A stretch of DNA of 62,636 nucleotides from Alphaproteobacteria bacterium (GTDB taxonomy: Bacteria; Pseudomonadota; Alphaproteobacteria; Reyranellales; Reyranellaceae): NCBI GenBank assembly GCA_947474005.1, contig CANJHI010000010.1, forward strand, positions 1 through 62,636, given 5' to 3'. The position numbers and the translations under genes are program-made. How positions within the stretch are numbered: position 1 is the first letter of the stretch; the number at the start of each line of letters is the position of its first letter. Below are positions 54,810-62,636 of the stretch, in pieces. The notes beneath the pieces are model-generated. The model saw only the letters and a list, made by a program, of their open reading frames with translations, was not told the DNA's origin and made no database searches.

Positions 54810-56393
54810 CTACGACCGCTCCCGAATGTCGGAGAATTTTATCTTCGGGCTCTTCTCCGCGACGTAGCCCAGCTCCCAGGCATTGCGCGCCAGGAACACC
54901 GGCGAGCCATCGCGATCCTCCGACATGCCGCCGCGGTTGGCCGACATGAACTCCTCGAGATCGGCCTTGGTCTCAGCGGCGATCCAGCGCGCCGTCTCGA
55001 ACGGCGCCGGCTCGAGATCGATCATCACCGAATACTCGGCCTCGACCCGGGTCTTGAGCACGTCGAGCTGCAGCTCGCCGACCACGCCCACGATGTGATC
55101 GCCGCCGATCACGCGACGGAACACCTGGGTGACGCCCTCTTCGGCCAGGTCTTCGAGGGCGCGCTTGAGCTGCTTGGACTTCATCGGGTCTTCCAGCCGC
55201 ACCCGGCGCAGGATTTCCGGCGCGAAGTTGGGGATTCCGACGATCTTGATCTGCTCGCCCTCGGTCAGCGTGTCGCCGACGCGCAGCACGCCGTGATTGG
55301 GAATGCCGATGATGTCGCCGGGCCACGCCTCGTCGACGATCTCGCGTTCGCGGGCGAAAAACAGGATTGGCGAATTGACCGACAGCACCTTGCCGGTGCC
55401 CATCTGCGTGAGCTTCATGCCGCGCTTGAACTTGCCGCTGCACAGCCGCAGGAAGGCGATGCGGTCGCGATGGTTGGGGTCCATGTTGGCCTGGACCTTG
55501 AACACGAAGCCCGCGACCTTGGGCTCGGTCGGCTCGATGGGGCGCGGCTCGGCCGGCTGCGGCCGCGGCGGCGGCGCCCACTGGGCCAGCGCGTCTAAAA
55601 GCTCGCGGACGCCGAAGTTGTTGTACGCGCTGCCGAAGAACACCGGCGACAGATGACCGGCGCGGTAGGACTCGATGTCGAAGGCGGGATAGCCGGCGCG
55701 CACCAGCTCGACATCCTCGGCGAGTTTGGGATCGGTGATCTCGTAGTTCTCGATCAGCTCGCCGATGCGGCTGCGATCGGTGGTGTCGAACACCAGCATG
55801 CGGTTATTGGCGAGATCGTAGGCGCCCTTGAAATTCTGGCCCGAACCCTGCGGCCAGCTCATCGGCGTGACGTCGAGGGCGAGCGTCGAGGCGATCTCGT
55901 CCAGCAGCTCGATCGGGTCCTTGGACTCGCGGTCCATCTTGTTGATGAAGGTGATGATCGGCACGTCGCGCAGGCGGCAGATCTCGAACAGCTTGCGCGT
56001 GCGCGCCTCGATGCCCTTGGCGGCATCGATCACCATGACCGCCGAATCGACGGCGGTCAGCGTGCGGTAGGTGTCCTCGCTGAAATCCTCGTGGCCCGGC
56101 GTGTCGAGCAGGTTGAAGACCGCGCCGCCGTACTCGAAATGCATCACCGAGGTGGTGACCGAGATGCCGCGCTGCTGCTCGATCTTCATCCAGTCCGAAC
56201 GGGCGCGCCGTGCGTCGCCACGCGCCTTCACGGCACCGGCGACATGGATGGCGCCGCCGAACAGCAGCAGCTTTTCGGTCAGCGTGGTCTTGCCGGCGTC
56301 TGGATGGGAAATGATGGCAAACGTCCGCCTGAGGCCGGCGGGATGGCCGGCGAGGCGGGCGTCTTGCTCAGGAACAACGGCTGAATCGGGCAC
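54810..56393 (-). CDS. prfC: Peptide chain release factor 3
   Basis: GTPase of 527 residues that removes RF1/RF2 from the ribosome after termination. G1 AIISHPDAGKTTLTEKLL, the switch region with GARRARSDWMKIEQQRGISVT (RGISVT), G3 LLDTPGHEDF, G4 TFINKMDRESKDP, and the RF3-specific C-terminal domain (FFAREREIVDEAWPGDIIGI, VGELQLDVLKTRVEAEY). The start at ATG 56393 gives an N-terminal extension of about 15 residues relative to E. coli RF3. The gene stands alone. Confidence 0.97.
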   Translation of the reverse strand: MPDSAVVPEQDARLAGHPAGLRRTFAIISHPDAGKTTLTEKLLLFGGAIHVAGAVKARGDARRARSDWMKIEQQRGISVTTSVMHFEYGGAVFNLLDTPGHEDFSEDTYRTLTAVDSAVMVIDAAKGIEARTRKLFEICRLRDVPIITFINKMDRESKDPIELLDEIASTLALDVTPMSWPQGSGQNFKGAYDLANNRMLVFDTTDRSRIGELIENYEITDPKLAEDVELVRAGYPAFDIESYRAGHLSPVFFGSAYNNFGVRELLDALAQWAPPPRPQPAEPRPIEPTEPKVAGFVFKVQANMDPNHRDRIAFLRLCSGKFKRGMKLTQMGTGKVLSVNSPILFFAREREIVDEAWPGDIIGIPNHGVLRVGDTLTEGEQIKIVGIPNFAPEILRRVRLEDPMKSKQLKRALEDLAEEGVTQVFRRVIGGDHIVGVVGELQLDVLKTRVEAEYSVMIDLEPAPFETARWIAAETKADLEEFMSANRGGMSEDRDGSPVFLARNAWELGYVAEKSPKIKFSDIRERS

Positions 56394-56567
56394 TTTTTGC
56401 AGGACCTTGGAGGGGTGGCGAGGGGGTAGCGGACGCGTCCGGTGGCGTCAACTCGGCCGTGGCCCAATCTTCTCCCGTGCGCCCGCTTGGTGGCGTTGCC
56501 GAGGTTTGTTAGTACGGCAGCGGCTTTTTCCGGCGTGACGTGACTTTGGCAGAGTGGATTGTGGTGA

Positions 56568-57341
56568 ATGGGTACGTTCTGGGCTGCCTGGAAGCCGATC
56601 GCGCTTCTCGTGCTGAAAGAGTTGCTGCTCCCTCTCGCCGGTGGCGCCGCCTACGGCTTGATCATCGGCTATACTAAGCGGTCGTCCCTCGACGGCGTGA
56701 CGGCAGGTGGCGTTGCGTTCTTCTGCCTGCTTGCCGCGCAGAGCCTGGTAATGCGCGCCGTGACGAACGCACGGGACGACCAATCCGCTCCGAAGACCGC
56801 TCATGATCCGACGCCGGAGACGGCCAAAGATCCCGCCCTGGAGGCAGTCGATGATTTCGTCAGCATCCGGCGTGGCATCGAAGAGCTGAAGCAGCAGGAT
56901 GCCTGGCCGGAGGTCGGCCCGGAAAAGTCGGAAGACGGCCAAAAACCACTCTTCCGGGATCTTGCCTATTCAGTCGCCAAAAGAACACCCGTGAAAGCGC
57001 TGACGCCCAGGCAGTTGCTCACTCTGAAGATGCCATACCAGGCTGTGCTGAACGCCGCCGTGAACTTCGAACGCGAGGTCAGGCGCCGGGCGGAGATCCC
57101 GGAAGAACGAACGGTTCCCTTGGCGCACCTGTTCCTGCAACCACAATTCAATCTGTCGAAAGAGAAGATTCAGCAGCTCGACATCTTGCGACGGATGAGG
57201 AACAGCATCCTCCATGGCTTCGAGACCATCGTTTATCCTCTCGAAGCGGCAGAACTCGTTACAGCTTTCGACAGGGCAGCATCGTGGTTCGAACCTCCCA
57301 AGGCCGAACCGGAGCAAAAAACTGTTCTCCCTCAGAGCTGA
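56568..57341 (+). CDS. Membrane protein with C-terminal HEPN-like helical domain, unknown function
   Basis: A 257-residue protein with no family I can name. Two transmembrane helices at about residues 11-35 (LVLKELLLPLAGGAAYGLII) and 45-63 (GVTAGGVAFFCLLAAQSL) are followed by an acidic linker and a cytoplasmic helical domain (residues 125-240). The latter has QAVLNAAVNFEREVRRRAE and RRMRNSILHGFE; RNxxxH with a preceding helix pair is the active-site pattern of HEPN ribonuclease or RNA-binding domains. Codon use looks less GC-biased than neighbours. The function could be RNA cleavage in defence or stress, but this is inference. Confidence 0.65.
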   Translation: MGTFWAAWKPIALLVLKELLLPLAGGAAYGLIIGYTKRSSLDGVTAGGVAFFCLLAAQSLVMRAVTNARDDQSAPKTAHDPTPETAKDPALEAVDDFVSIRRGIEELKQQDAWPEVGPEKSEDGQKPLFRDLAYSVAKRTPVKALTPRQLLTLKMPYQAVLNAAVNFEREVRRRAEIPEERTVPLAHLFLQPQFNLSKEKIQQLDILRRMRNSILHGFETIVYPLEAAELVTAFDRAASWFEPPKAEPEQKTVLPQS

Positions 57342-57473
57342 GGAACATCGGAGTTGGACGGCAGCGCCGCACATAACAGGTCATGATGTTTGCGCGCTTC
57401 CTTCGACCTTTCCTTGGAACGCGAGAAGTCGCGGCATACTTACAGGCGTGCTCAAAGGCGCTAGACTGTCGCC

Positions 57474-58901
57474 ATGAACAGCGATCAGCTCAAGACCTTC
57501 ATCGGCACCTTCTGGGATGACTCGATCCTCCCTTCCCTCACCGAGTACATCCGCATCCCCAACAAGTCGCCGTCCTTCGACCCCAAATGGGAAGAGCATG
57601 GCTACATGGAGGATGCGGTTACGCTCATGGTGGACTGGGCGCGCCCGCACCTCGCCGCGTTTCCGGGCGCGACGCTGGAGGTCGTGCGCCTGCCCAGCCG
57701 CACACCGCTGATCTTCATCGAGGTGCCGGGCGACGATAACGACGACACCGTCCTGCTCTACGGCCACCTCGACAAGCAGCCCGAGATGAAGGGCTGGGCC
57801 GAGGGCATGGGGCCGTGGATCCCCGTGCGCAAGGACGACAAGCTCTATGGCCGCGGCGGCGCCGACGACGGCTACGCGATCTATGCCTGCTTTGCAGCCC
57901 TGCTGGCGCTGCAGGAACAGAAGGTGCCGCGCGCCCGCTGCGTCATCATGATCGAGGGCTGCGAGGAGTCGGGCAGCTACGACTTGCCCTTCTATGTCGA
58001 TTACCTGCTCGATCGCATCGGCGACCCGTCGCTGGTCGTCTGCCTCGACTCCGGCTGCGGCGACTGGGACCGGCTGTGGCTCACCACCTCGCTGCGTGGC
58101 ATCGCTTCCGGCACGCTGAAGGTGCGCGTGCTGAACGAGGGTGTGCATTCGGGCGACGCGTCGGGGATCGTGCCGTCCTCGTTCCGCATCATGCGCAGCC
58201 TGCTCACGCGGCTGGAGGATGAGGCGAGCGGCGACATGAAGCTGCCGGAGCTCTTCGTGCAGATCCCGCCGCAGCGCATCGCGCAGGCTTCGGAAGCCGC
58301 GCGCGTGCTGGGCGAGGAGGTCTATCGCAAGTTCCCCTTTGCCGGCACGACCAAGCCGATGGTCGAGGATCTCGGCCAGATGGTGCTGAACCGGACGTGG
58401 CGGCCGCAGCTCGCGACGGTCGGCATGGCGGGCTATCCCGAGCCGATCGACGCCGGCAACGTGCTGCTGCCGTACACCGAGGCCAAGATCAGCGTGCGCA
58501 CGCCACCGACACTCGACGCCAAGGCAGCCGTGCAGGCGATCAAGCGGGCCCTGGAAGCCGATCCGCCCTATGGCGCGACCGTCGAATTCGATGCAGGCGA
58601 AGGCGGCCAGAGCGGCTGGCACGCGCCGCCGCTCGCGCCCTGGCTGGAGAAGGCGGTGACGGAGGCCTCGCAGGAGGCCTTCGGCCAGCCGGTTGCCTAC
58701 ATGGGTGAAGGCGGGACGATCCCGTTCATGGGCATGCTGGGCGAAAAGTTCCCCAACACGCAGTTCGTCATCACCGGCGTGCTCGGCCCCCACTCCAATG
58801 CCCACGGCCCCAACGAGTTCCTGCACATCCCGACGGGAAAGCGCGTGACGGTAGCAACGGCGCGGCTGATCGCGTCGCACTACAGTCGGAAGGGTAAGTA
58901 A
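57474..58901 (+). CDS. M20 family dipeptidase/carboxypeptidase
   Basis: Zinc metallopeptidase of 475 residues. Metal ligands and active site: LLYGHLDKQPEM (His, Asp), GRGGADDGYAIYA (Asp), MIEGCEESGSYD (Glu-Glu), CLDSGCGDWDR (Asp) and NAHGPNEFLHI (His). The dimerisation domain includes LRGIASGTLKVRVLNEGVHSG. This pattern matches the CNDP-like dipeptidases. The start ATG is at 57474. Cytoplasmic peptide breakdown is the expected role; no neighbour adds detail. Confidence 0.94.
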   Translation: MNSDQLKTFIGTFWDDSILPSLTEYIRIPNKSPSFDPKWEEHGYMEDAVTLMVDWARPHLAAFPGATLEVVRLPSRTPLIFIEVPGDDNDDTVLLYGHLDKQPEMKGWAEGMGPWIPVRKDDKLYGRGGADDGYAIYACFAALLALQEQKVPRARCVIMIEGCEESGSYDLPFYVDYLLDRIGDPSLVVCLDSGCGDWDRLWLTTSLRGIASGTLKVRVLNEGVHSGDASGIVPSSFRIMRSLLTRLEDEASGDMKLPELFVQIPPQRIAQASEAARVLGEEVYRKFPFAGTTKPMVEDLGQMVLNRTWRPQLATVGMAGYPEPIDAGNVLLPYTEAKISVRTPPTLDAKAAVQAIKRALEADPPYGATVEFDAGEGGQSGWHAPPLAPWLEKAVTEASQEAFGQPVAYMGEGGTIPFMGMLGEKFPNTQFVITGVLGPHSNAHGPNEFLHIPTGKRVTVATARLIASHYSRKGK

Positions 58902-58907
58902 GAGAAA

Positions 58908-59000
58908 GATCCTTCGCTGCGCTCAGGATGACACTATTGGTGAAATCTACGCAGTGCGCCGAGCGAAAAAATGGTGTCATCCTGAGCGCAGCGAAGGATC
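58908..59000. repeat. Perfect 27-bp inverted repeat
   Basis: Arms 58908-58934 and 58974-59000 (core CCTTCGCTGCGCTCAGGATG) are exact complements around a 39-base loop. It lies between the convergent M20 and ABC-F genes. The motif belongs to a dispersed family common in alphaproteobacterial intergenic regions and differs from the other families in this window. Confidence 0.88.
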
Positions 59001-59019
59001 CTTAATGATATGCAGTAGC

Positions 59020-60822
59020 TCACCCGCCTAGCTCTTCCTTCAGCATCTCGAGTTCGAGCCATTCGCTCTCGGCGGCGTCGATCTCGGCCTGGGCGCCGCC
59101 CAGACGGGCACTTTTGTCGGCGAAGCCCTTGGGATCGCGGCTGTAAAGGGCGGGATCGGCGAGGGCCTTGTTGATGGTCGCCATCTCGGCGCGCAGCGAG
59201 TCGATTTTCTTGGGTAGCTCAACCAGCGCCCGCTCGCGCTTGTAGCCGAGACGCGCCTTGGTCTCGCGTGCCGGAGAAGCCGGCTTCGCCTTGGCGCGCG
59301 ACGGCGTGACGCCGGTGGCCTCCACGCGCGGGCCGCGCTGGCTCACGTAGTCGCTATAACCGCCGGCATATTCGATGGCCGTACCGTCGCCTTCCAGCGC
59401 GATGGTCGAGGTCACGAGCCGGTCGAGGAAGTCGCGATCGTGGCTCACCAGCAGGACGGTGCCGTCGTAGTCGTCGAGCGCCTCCTGCAGGAGGTCGAGC
59501 GTGTCGGCGTCGAGATCGTTGGTCGGCTCGTCGAGCACGATCATGTTGGAGGGCGCGGCCAATGCCTTGGCCAGCAGCAGGCGGTTGCGCTCGCCGCCCG
59601 ACAGCGTGCGCACCGGCTGGCGCGCCTGCTCGTCGCGGAACAGGTATTCGCGCAGGTAGGTCATCACGTGCGTGAGATGGCCGCGCACCAGCACATGGTC
59701 GTTGCGGTCGGCCAGGATCTCCCACGGCGTCTTGTCGGGATCGAGGCCGATGCGGCGCTGGTCGATCACCACCGGCAGCAGGTTGGCGCCGAGCTTCACG
59801 GCCCCCGAGTCCGGCTCGAGCTCGCCCATCAGCATCTTCAGCAACGTCGTCTTGCCGGCGCCGTTGGGGCCAATCAGGCCAATGCGGTTCTTGCGAAAGA
59901 TACGCGTCGAGAAATCTTCGACGATGACCTTGTCGCCCCAGCGCTTGGTGATGTTGCGCGCGGTCACGACCAGCGCGCCCGAGGCTTCGGCCTGGCCCGC
60001 CTCGATGGTGGCGCGGCCGACCGGGCCGATCTGGTCGCGGCGCTGCTGGCGGAGTGCGTTCAGGGCCCGCAGGCGGCCCTCGTTGCGGGTGCGGCGGGCG
60101 CGGATGCTCTTGCCTGCCCATTCGGTCTCGCGCTCGATCAGCCGGTCGAGCTTGTGCCGCTCGGTCGCCTCGCGCTCGACGATGTCGGCCGACCAGGCCT
60201 CGAACTCGCCGTAGCCGCGGTCGAGGCGGCGCACGATGCCACGGTCGAGCCACAGCACGGCGCGCGACAGCGTCGTGAGGAAGCGCCGGTCGTGGCTCAC
60301 CAGCACATAGGCACCGCGCCAGCGCGCCAGCTTCTCCTCCAGCCATTCGATGGTGGGCAGGTCGAGATGGTTGGTGGGCTCGTCGAGCAGCATCACGTCG
60401 GGCTCACCCACCAGCACGCGGGCCAGCGCCGCCCGCCGGGCCTCGCCGCCCGACAGCTCGCCGGGCTGGCGGTCGCCGTCGAGCTTCATCTCCTCGAGGA
60501 TGGCGGCGATGCGATAGTCGGACGGCCCCAGCGAATCGGCCAGCACGGAGGATACATAGTCGGCCACGGTCGCGTGGCCGGCGAAATCAGGCTCCTGCGG
60601 CAGGGTGGCGATGGTGGCCCCGGGCTGGGCGAAGCGCGTGCCACCGTCGAAGATCGGCTGGCCGGCCAGGATGCGCAGCAGGGTCGACTTGCCGGCGCCA
60701 TTGCGGCCGACCAGCGACAGGCGCTCGCCGGGCGAGATGGCGAGCTCGACGCCGTCCAGGATGGTCTGGTCGCCAAGATGAAAACGGATGCCGCTGAGGG
60801 CGAGGAGAGGCGGTGCGGCCAT
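59020..60822 (-). CDS. ABC-F family ATPase (Uup-like)
   Basis: Soluble tandem ABC ATPase of 600 residues with no membrane domain. First cassette: Walker A LVGRNGAGKSTLLRI, signature LSGGEARRAALA, Walker B VMLLDEPTNHLD. Second: IGPNGAGKTTLLKML, LSGGERNRLLLAKAL, MIVLDEPTNDLD. The C-terminal coiled coil (RERALVELPKKIDSLRAEMATINKA) is the Uup feature. Such proteins act at the ribosome or on branched DNA. Convergent with the M20 gene. Confidence 0.94.
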   Translation of the reverse strand: MAAPPLLALSGIRFHLGDQTILDGVELAISPGERLSLVGRNGAGKSTLLRILAGQPIFDGGTRFAQPGATIATLPQEPDFAGHATVADYVSSVLADSLGPSDYRIAAILEEMKLDGDRQPGELSGGEARRAALARVLVGEPDVMLLDEPTNHLDLPTIEWLEEKLARWRGAYVLVSHDRRFLTTLSRAVLWLDRGIVRRLDRGYGEFEAWSADIVEREATERHKLDRLIERETEWAGKSIRARRTRNEGRLRALNALRQQRRDQIGPVGRATIEAGQAEASGALVVTARNITKRWGDKVIVEDFSTRIFRKNRIGLIGPNGAGKTTLLKMLMGELEPDSGAVKLGANLLPVVIDQRRIGLDPDKTPWEILADRNDHVLVRGHLTHVMTYLREYLFRDEQARQPVRTLSGGERNRLLLAKALAAPSNMIVLDEPTNDLDADTLDLLQEALDDYDGTVLLVSHDRDFLDRLVTSTIALEGDGTAIEYAGGYSDYVSQRGPRVEATGVTPSRAKAKPASPARETKARLGYKRERALVELPKKIDSLRAEMATINKALADPALYSRDPKGFADKSARLGGAQAEIDAAESEWLELEMLKEELGG

Positions 60823-60889
60823 GGAAGGCCGGTGTCATGGCCGAACCTGTCCCGATGGGCAAGGACAACCGGTGGGGCTAGGATCGCGC

Positions 60890-61855
60890 ATGCTGCGGGC
60901 CGTGGGGGAACCGAGGCGGATCGATCGTGCCATCAGGCGCCTGCAGGGCGCGCTGAAGGGCGTTCCCGCGCGCGCCGTGCGTCTGACCTGGCGCGGCGGC
61001 GAACTCGTCACCACCATCCACTGGGCGCGCGACGATCATTTCTGGTGGGCGTTCGAGCCGCGCGCCGCCAGGGAGAGCGGGCCCGGCAAGACGACCGGTG
61101 CGCGCCACGCCCTGCTGCTGGGCCATGCCGCCCATCCGCCGACCCGGCGCGAGAGCATCACCTGCGAGATCAACCTGCCGCTGGGCGGCGCCGACCGCAA
61201 AGTGGCGGGCATCATCGCCGCCGACGCCGAGGGCATGCTCTATCTCGCCCATTCCGGCCGCATGGGCGGCGCGCGGACGGGCCAGCGCAAGGCGGGCTTT
61301 CGCGACTTCCTGGCCGACGGCGTGTGGCGGCCGCTCGTCTGGCCCGATGGCGGGGAGTCCGAAGCGCTGATCGTGGCGCCGCTCGACAGCCCTCGCCTCA
61401 CCCGCCTGCTCGGCCAGTTCGTCGATTCAGTGCGGCGCTACAAGTCGGGCGAGGCGCCGGTGGCGCGGACGGGCCTCTGCGTCGAGGCGGCGCCGGTCGA
61501 TTCGGCCACCGCCGCCTGCGACCGGCGCCTGGTCGACGGCGCGCTGCACGAGGAGCTGGTCAAGCGCGGCCTGTTCGGCGGGGCGGCCGATCTCTTCTCG
61601 CTCCGCGGCGAGCGGCCGCAGCCGCTGTTCGCCTTGGTGGTCGACGGACGGCCGGAGGAGCTGGCGCTGGCCGTGGGTGCGCTGTCGCTCGCCCAGGCGC
61701 GAGGCGGGCGCGATGTCCGGACGATCCTGATCGCTTCGGCGGCGCTGCTGGCGCGCGACGGTGCAGCCCTCCAGACCTTGCCGTTTGCCTGCGTGAGCTT
61801 CCGCTGGCGCGGCGCACGCGCCATCTTCGATGGTCTCGACGACGCATTGGCGTAG
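60890..61855 (+). CDS. Conserved protein of unknown function
   Basis: A 321-residue soluble protein without motifs I recognise. The central part (ADAEGMLYLAHSGRMGGARTGQRKAGFRDFLADG, quoted here only as the region at residues 100-140) has Gly/Arg-rich loops and the C-terminal half has alternating strands. N-terminal LRAVGEPRRIDRAIRRLQGAL is helical and basic. Start ATG 60890 chosen after GGTGGGGCTAGGATC; the frame extends 34 codons upstream without support. It precedes a DUF1491 gene by only nine bases, so the two probably form an operon. Confidence 0.75.
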   Translation: MLRAVGEPRRIDRAIRRLQGALKGVPARAVRLTWRGGELVTTIHWARDDHFWWAFEPRAARESGPGKTTGARHALLLGHAAHPPTRRESITCEINLPLGGADRKVAGIIAADAEGMLYLAHSGRMGGARTGQRKAGFRDFLADGVWRPLVWPDGGESEALIVAPLDSPRLTRLLGQFVDSVRRYKSGEAPVARTGLCVEAAPVDSATAACDRRLVDGALHEELVKRGLFGGAADLFSLRGERPQPLFALVVDGRPEELALAVGALSLAQARGGRDVRTILIASAALLARDGAALQTLPFACVSFRWRGARAIFDGLDDALA

Positions 61856-61864
61856 AGTTGCCCG

Positions 61865-62200
61865 ATGGTGATGGGATTGACGACCGGACTATGGGTGAGC
61901 GCGCAGGTGCGGCTGTGCGATCGTGCGTTCATTCCGGCCACCGTGGTGCGGCGCGGCGATCCCGATGCCGGCACGGTGCTGGTCAAGATCAACCGCTTCG
62001 ACGCAGGTGTCACGGTCTATACCCAGACGAGCACGCTCAACGACGAGCCGGCGTGGAGCCGCGGCACCGGCCCCCAGCCCGTGCCGGAAGCCGACGCCGA
62101 TGCCTACATCGCCCGCCAGGTCGCCCGCGACCCCGACCTCTGGGTGCTGGAGATCGAGGACCGCAAGAGCGTCTACAAACTCGACGGCAAGGTGGTCTGA
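61865..62200 (+). CDS. DUF1491 family protein
   Basis: A 111-residue protein of the alphaproteobacterial DUF1491 family: LTTGLWVSAQVRLCDRAFIP, VVRRGDPDAGTVLVKINRFD, EADADAYIARQVARDPDLWVLEIEDR. Function unknown. Its start lies nine bases after the preceding gene, indicating co-transcription. It converges with the M23 peptidase gene at the right edge. Confidence 0.88.
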   Translation: MVMGLTTGLWVSAQVRLCDRAFIPATVVRRGDPDAGTVLVKINRFDAGVTVYTQTSTLNDEPAWSRGTGPQPVPEADADAYIARQVARDPDLWVLEIEDRKSVYKLDGKVV

Positions 62201-62218
62201 GTCTTCCGGACTGCCGAC

Positions 62219-62636
62219 CTATTGCGCCGGCAGCACCGTCATCGGGTCGAGGGTCTTGTTGCCGCGGCGGACCTCGAAGTGGACCTTCGCATCGGCCTTG
62301 GCGATGGCCTGGCCCTTCTTCACGGCGTCGCCCTTCTTCACCAGCAGCGACTCGTTGTTGGCGTAGGCGGTGATCCAGCCGCCGTTGTGGCTCACCAGCA
62401 CGAGGTTGCCCATGCCGCGCACTTCGTTGCCGGCATAGACGACGGTGCCCGCGTCCGCGGCCTTCACCGACGCGCCTGTCTCGGTCTGGATGTCGATGCC
62501 GTCGTTCTTCTGGCCGCTGGCCGTGCCGTAGGTGCCCACGACCTTGCCGTGAACCGGCCAGGCGAAGCGCGGCGGCGGCGTGGCTGGCACGGTGACGCTC
62601 TCGGCCGCCGGGCTGAGCGGGGTCGGCTGACCGGCG
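62219..62636 (-). CDS. M23 family peptidase, partial (runs off the right edge)
   Basis: The last 138 codons of a LytM/M23-type protein. RFAWPVHGKVVGTYG, NDGIDIQTETGASVKAADAGTVVYAGNEVRGMGNLVLV and the closing KVHFEVRRGNKTLDPMTVLP are the M23 core near the C-terminus (each quoted in part). The first zinc His of HxxxD is replaced: NDGIDIQ has Asn-Asp rather than His-x3-Asp, and the HFEVR site keeps one His, so the domain may be an amidase-activating NlpD/EnvC-like one without catalysis. The N-terminal LysM region expected for NlpD lies outside the window. Confidence 0.82.
   Translation of the reverse strand, partial: AGQPTPLSPAAESVTVPATPPPRFAWPVHGKVVGTYGTASGQKNDGIDIQTETGASVKAADAGTVVYAGNEVRGMGNLVLVSHNGGWITAYANNESLLVKKGDAVKKGQAIAKADAKVHFEVRRGNKTLDPMTVLPAQ

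Noticed and set aside
59440..62373. Very long open frame (977 codons) on the + strand opposite the ABC-F gene
   Set aside because: It is antisense to a clear ABC-F gene and then runs out of frame through two other genes; long shadow frames are expected at this GC content.

Overview
The window is high-GC chromosomal DNA of an alphaproteobacterium. Pointers are Bug-type (TctC) tripartite tricarboxylate receptors next to CaiB/BaiF CoA-transferases, small alphaproteobacterial families (DUF1491, DUF2852, DUF3309), the betaine-lipid genes btaAB, and two Pho boxes of the alphaproteobacterial form. A Reyranella-like member of the Rhodospirillales/Hyphomicrobiales side is a plausible but unproven guess. 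No rRNA, tRNA or CRISPR array was recognised. About 65 protein genes or gene remnants are described.

Layout. 1-2877: an IS4-type transposase fragment, then a flavin-dependent (LLM-class) oxidoreductase gene cut in two by a complete ISAzo13-type insertion sequence with a TAA target duplication. 2921-5630: MATE exporter, a TetR/WHG regulator and a DUF2852 gene; matching 8-3-8 palindromes precede the regulator and the DUF2852 gene. 5635-7099: two tandem paralogues of unknown function. 7185-10532: CoA-transferase and two Bug receptors, with the decayed tail of a second CoA-transferase between the receptors. 10651-12519: leuA with a Leu-rich leader peptide and hairpin. 12603-15786: small exported/membrane proteins, PmbA/TldE, MltB-type transglycosylase. 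16245-22583: lipid genes (DAG kinase, PlcP-like phospholipase C, glycosyltransferase, phosphatidylserine decarboxylase, membrane-anchored class III aminotransferase). 22747-28175: VOC protein, MFS, acyl-CoA dehydrogenase, two tiny membrane proteins, RraA-like protein, DUF559 nuclease bracketed by repeats. 28173-35346: xseA, purD, MBL hydrolase, truncated GNAT, queA-tgt, pncA. 35343-42147: thiolase, btaAB, ogt-alkA, Crp/Fnr regulator, HWE-type kinase. 42203-50975: malonyl-CoA decarboxylase, a HigBA-like toxin-antitoxin pair, SMP-30 protein, two enoyl-CoA hydratases, flavodoxin-like protein, class III cyclase, SDR and thiolase. 51047-62636: GlcD-type oxidase, two RidA proteins, CoA-transferase, prfC, a membrane-anchored HEPN-like protein, M20 peptidase, ABC-F ATPase, DUF1491, partial M23 peptidase.

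Functional themes. (1) Phosphate-saving membrane remodelling: Pho boxes stand before both the plcP-glycosyltransferase pair and btaAB, so phospholipid head-group removal and DAG conversion to glycolipid or DGTS are probably co-induced by PhoB. (2) Acyl-CoA and organic-acid catabolism. (3) Unusually many intergenic palindromic repeats of several families. The most intriguing is a short palindromic element at 23151-23253 whose two halves recur at 27629-28126 with a DUF559 nuclease gene sitting in the loop, which looks like a small mobile element with and without its gene.
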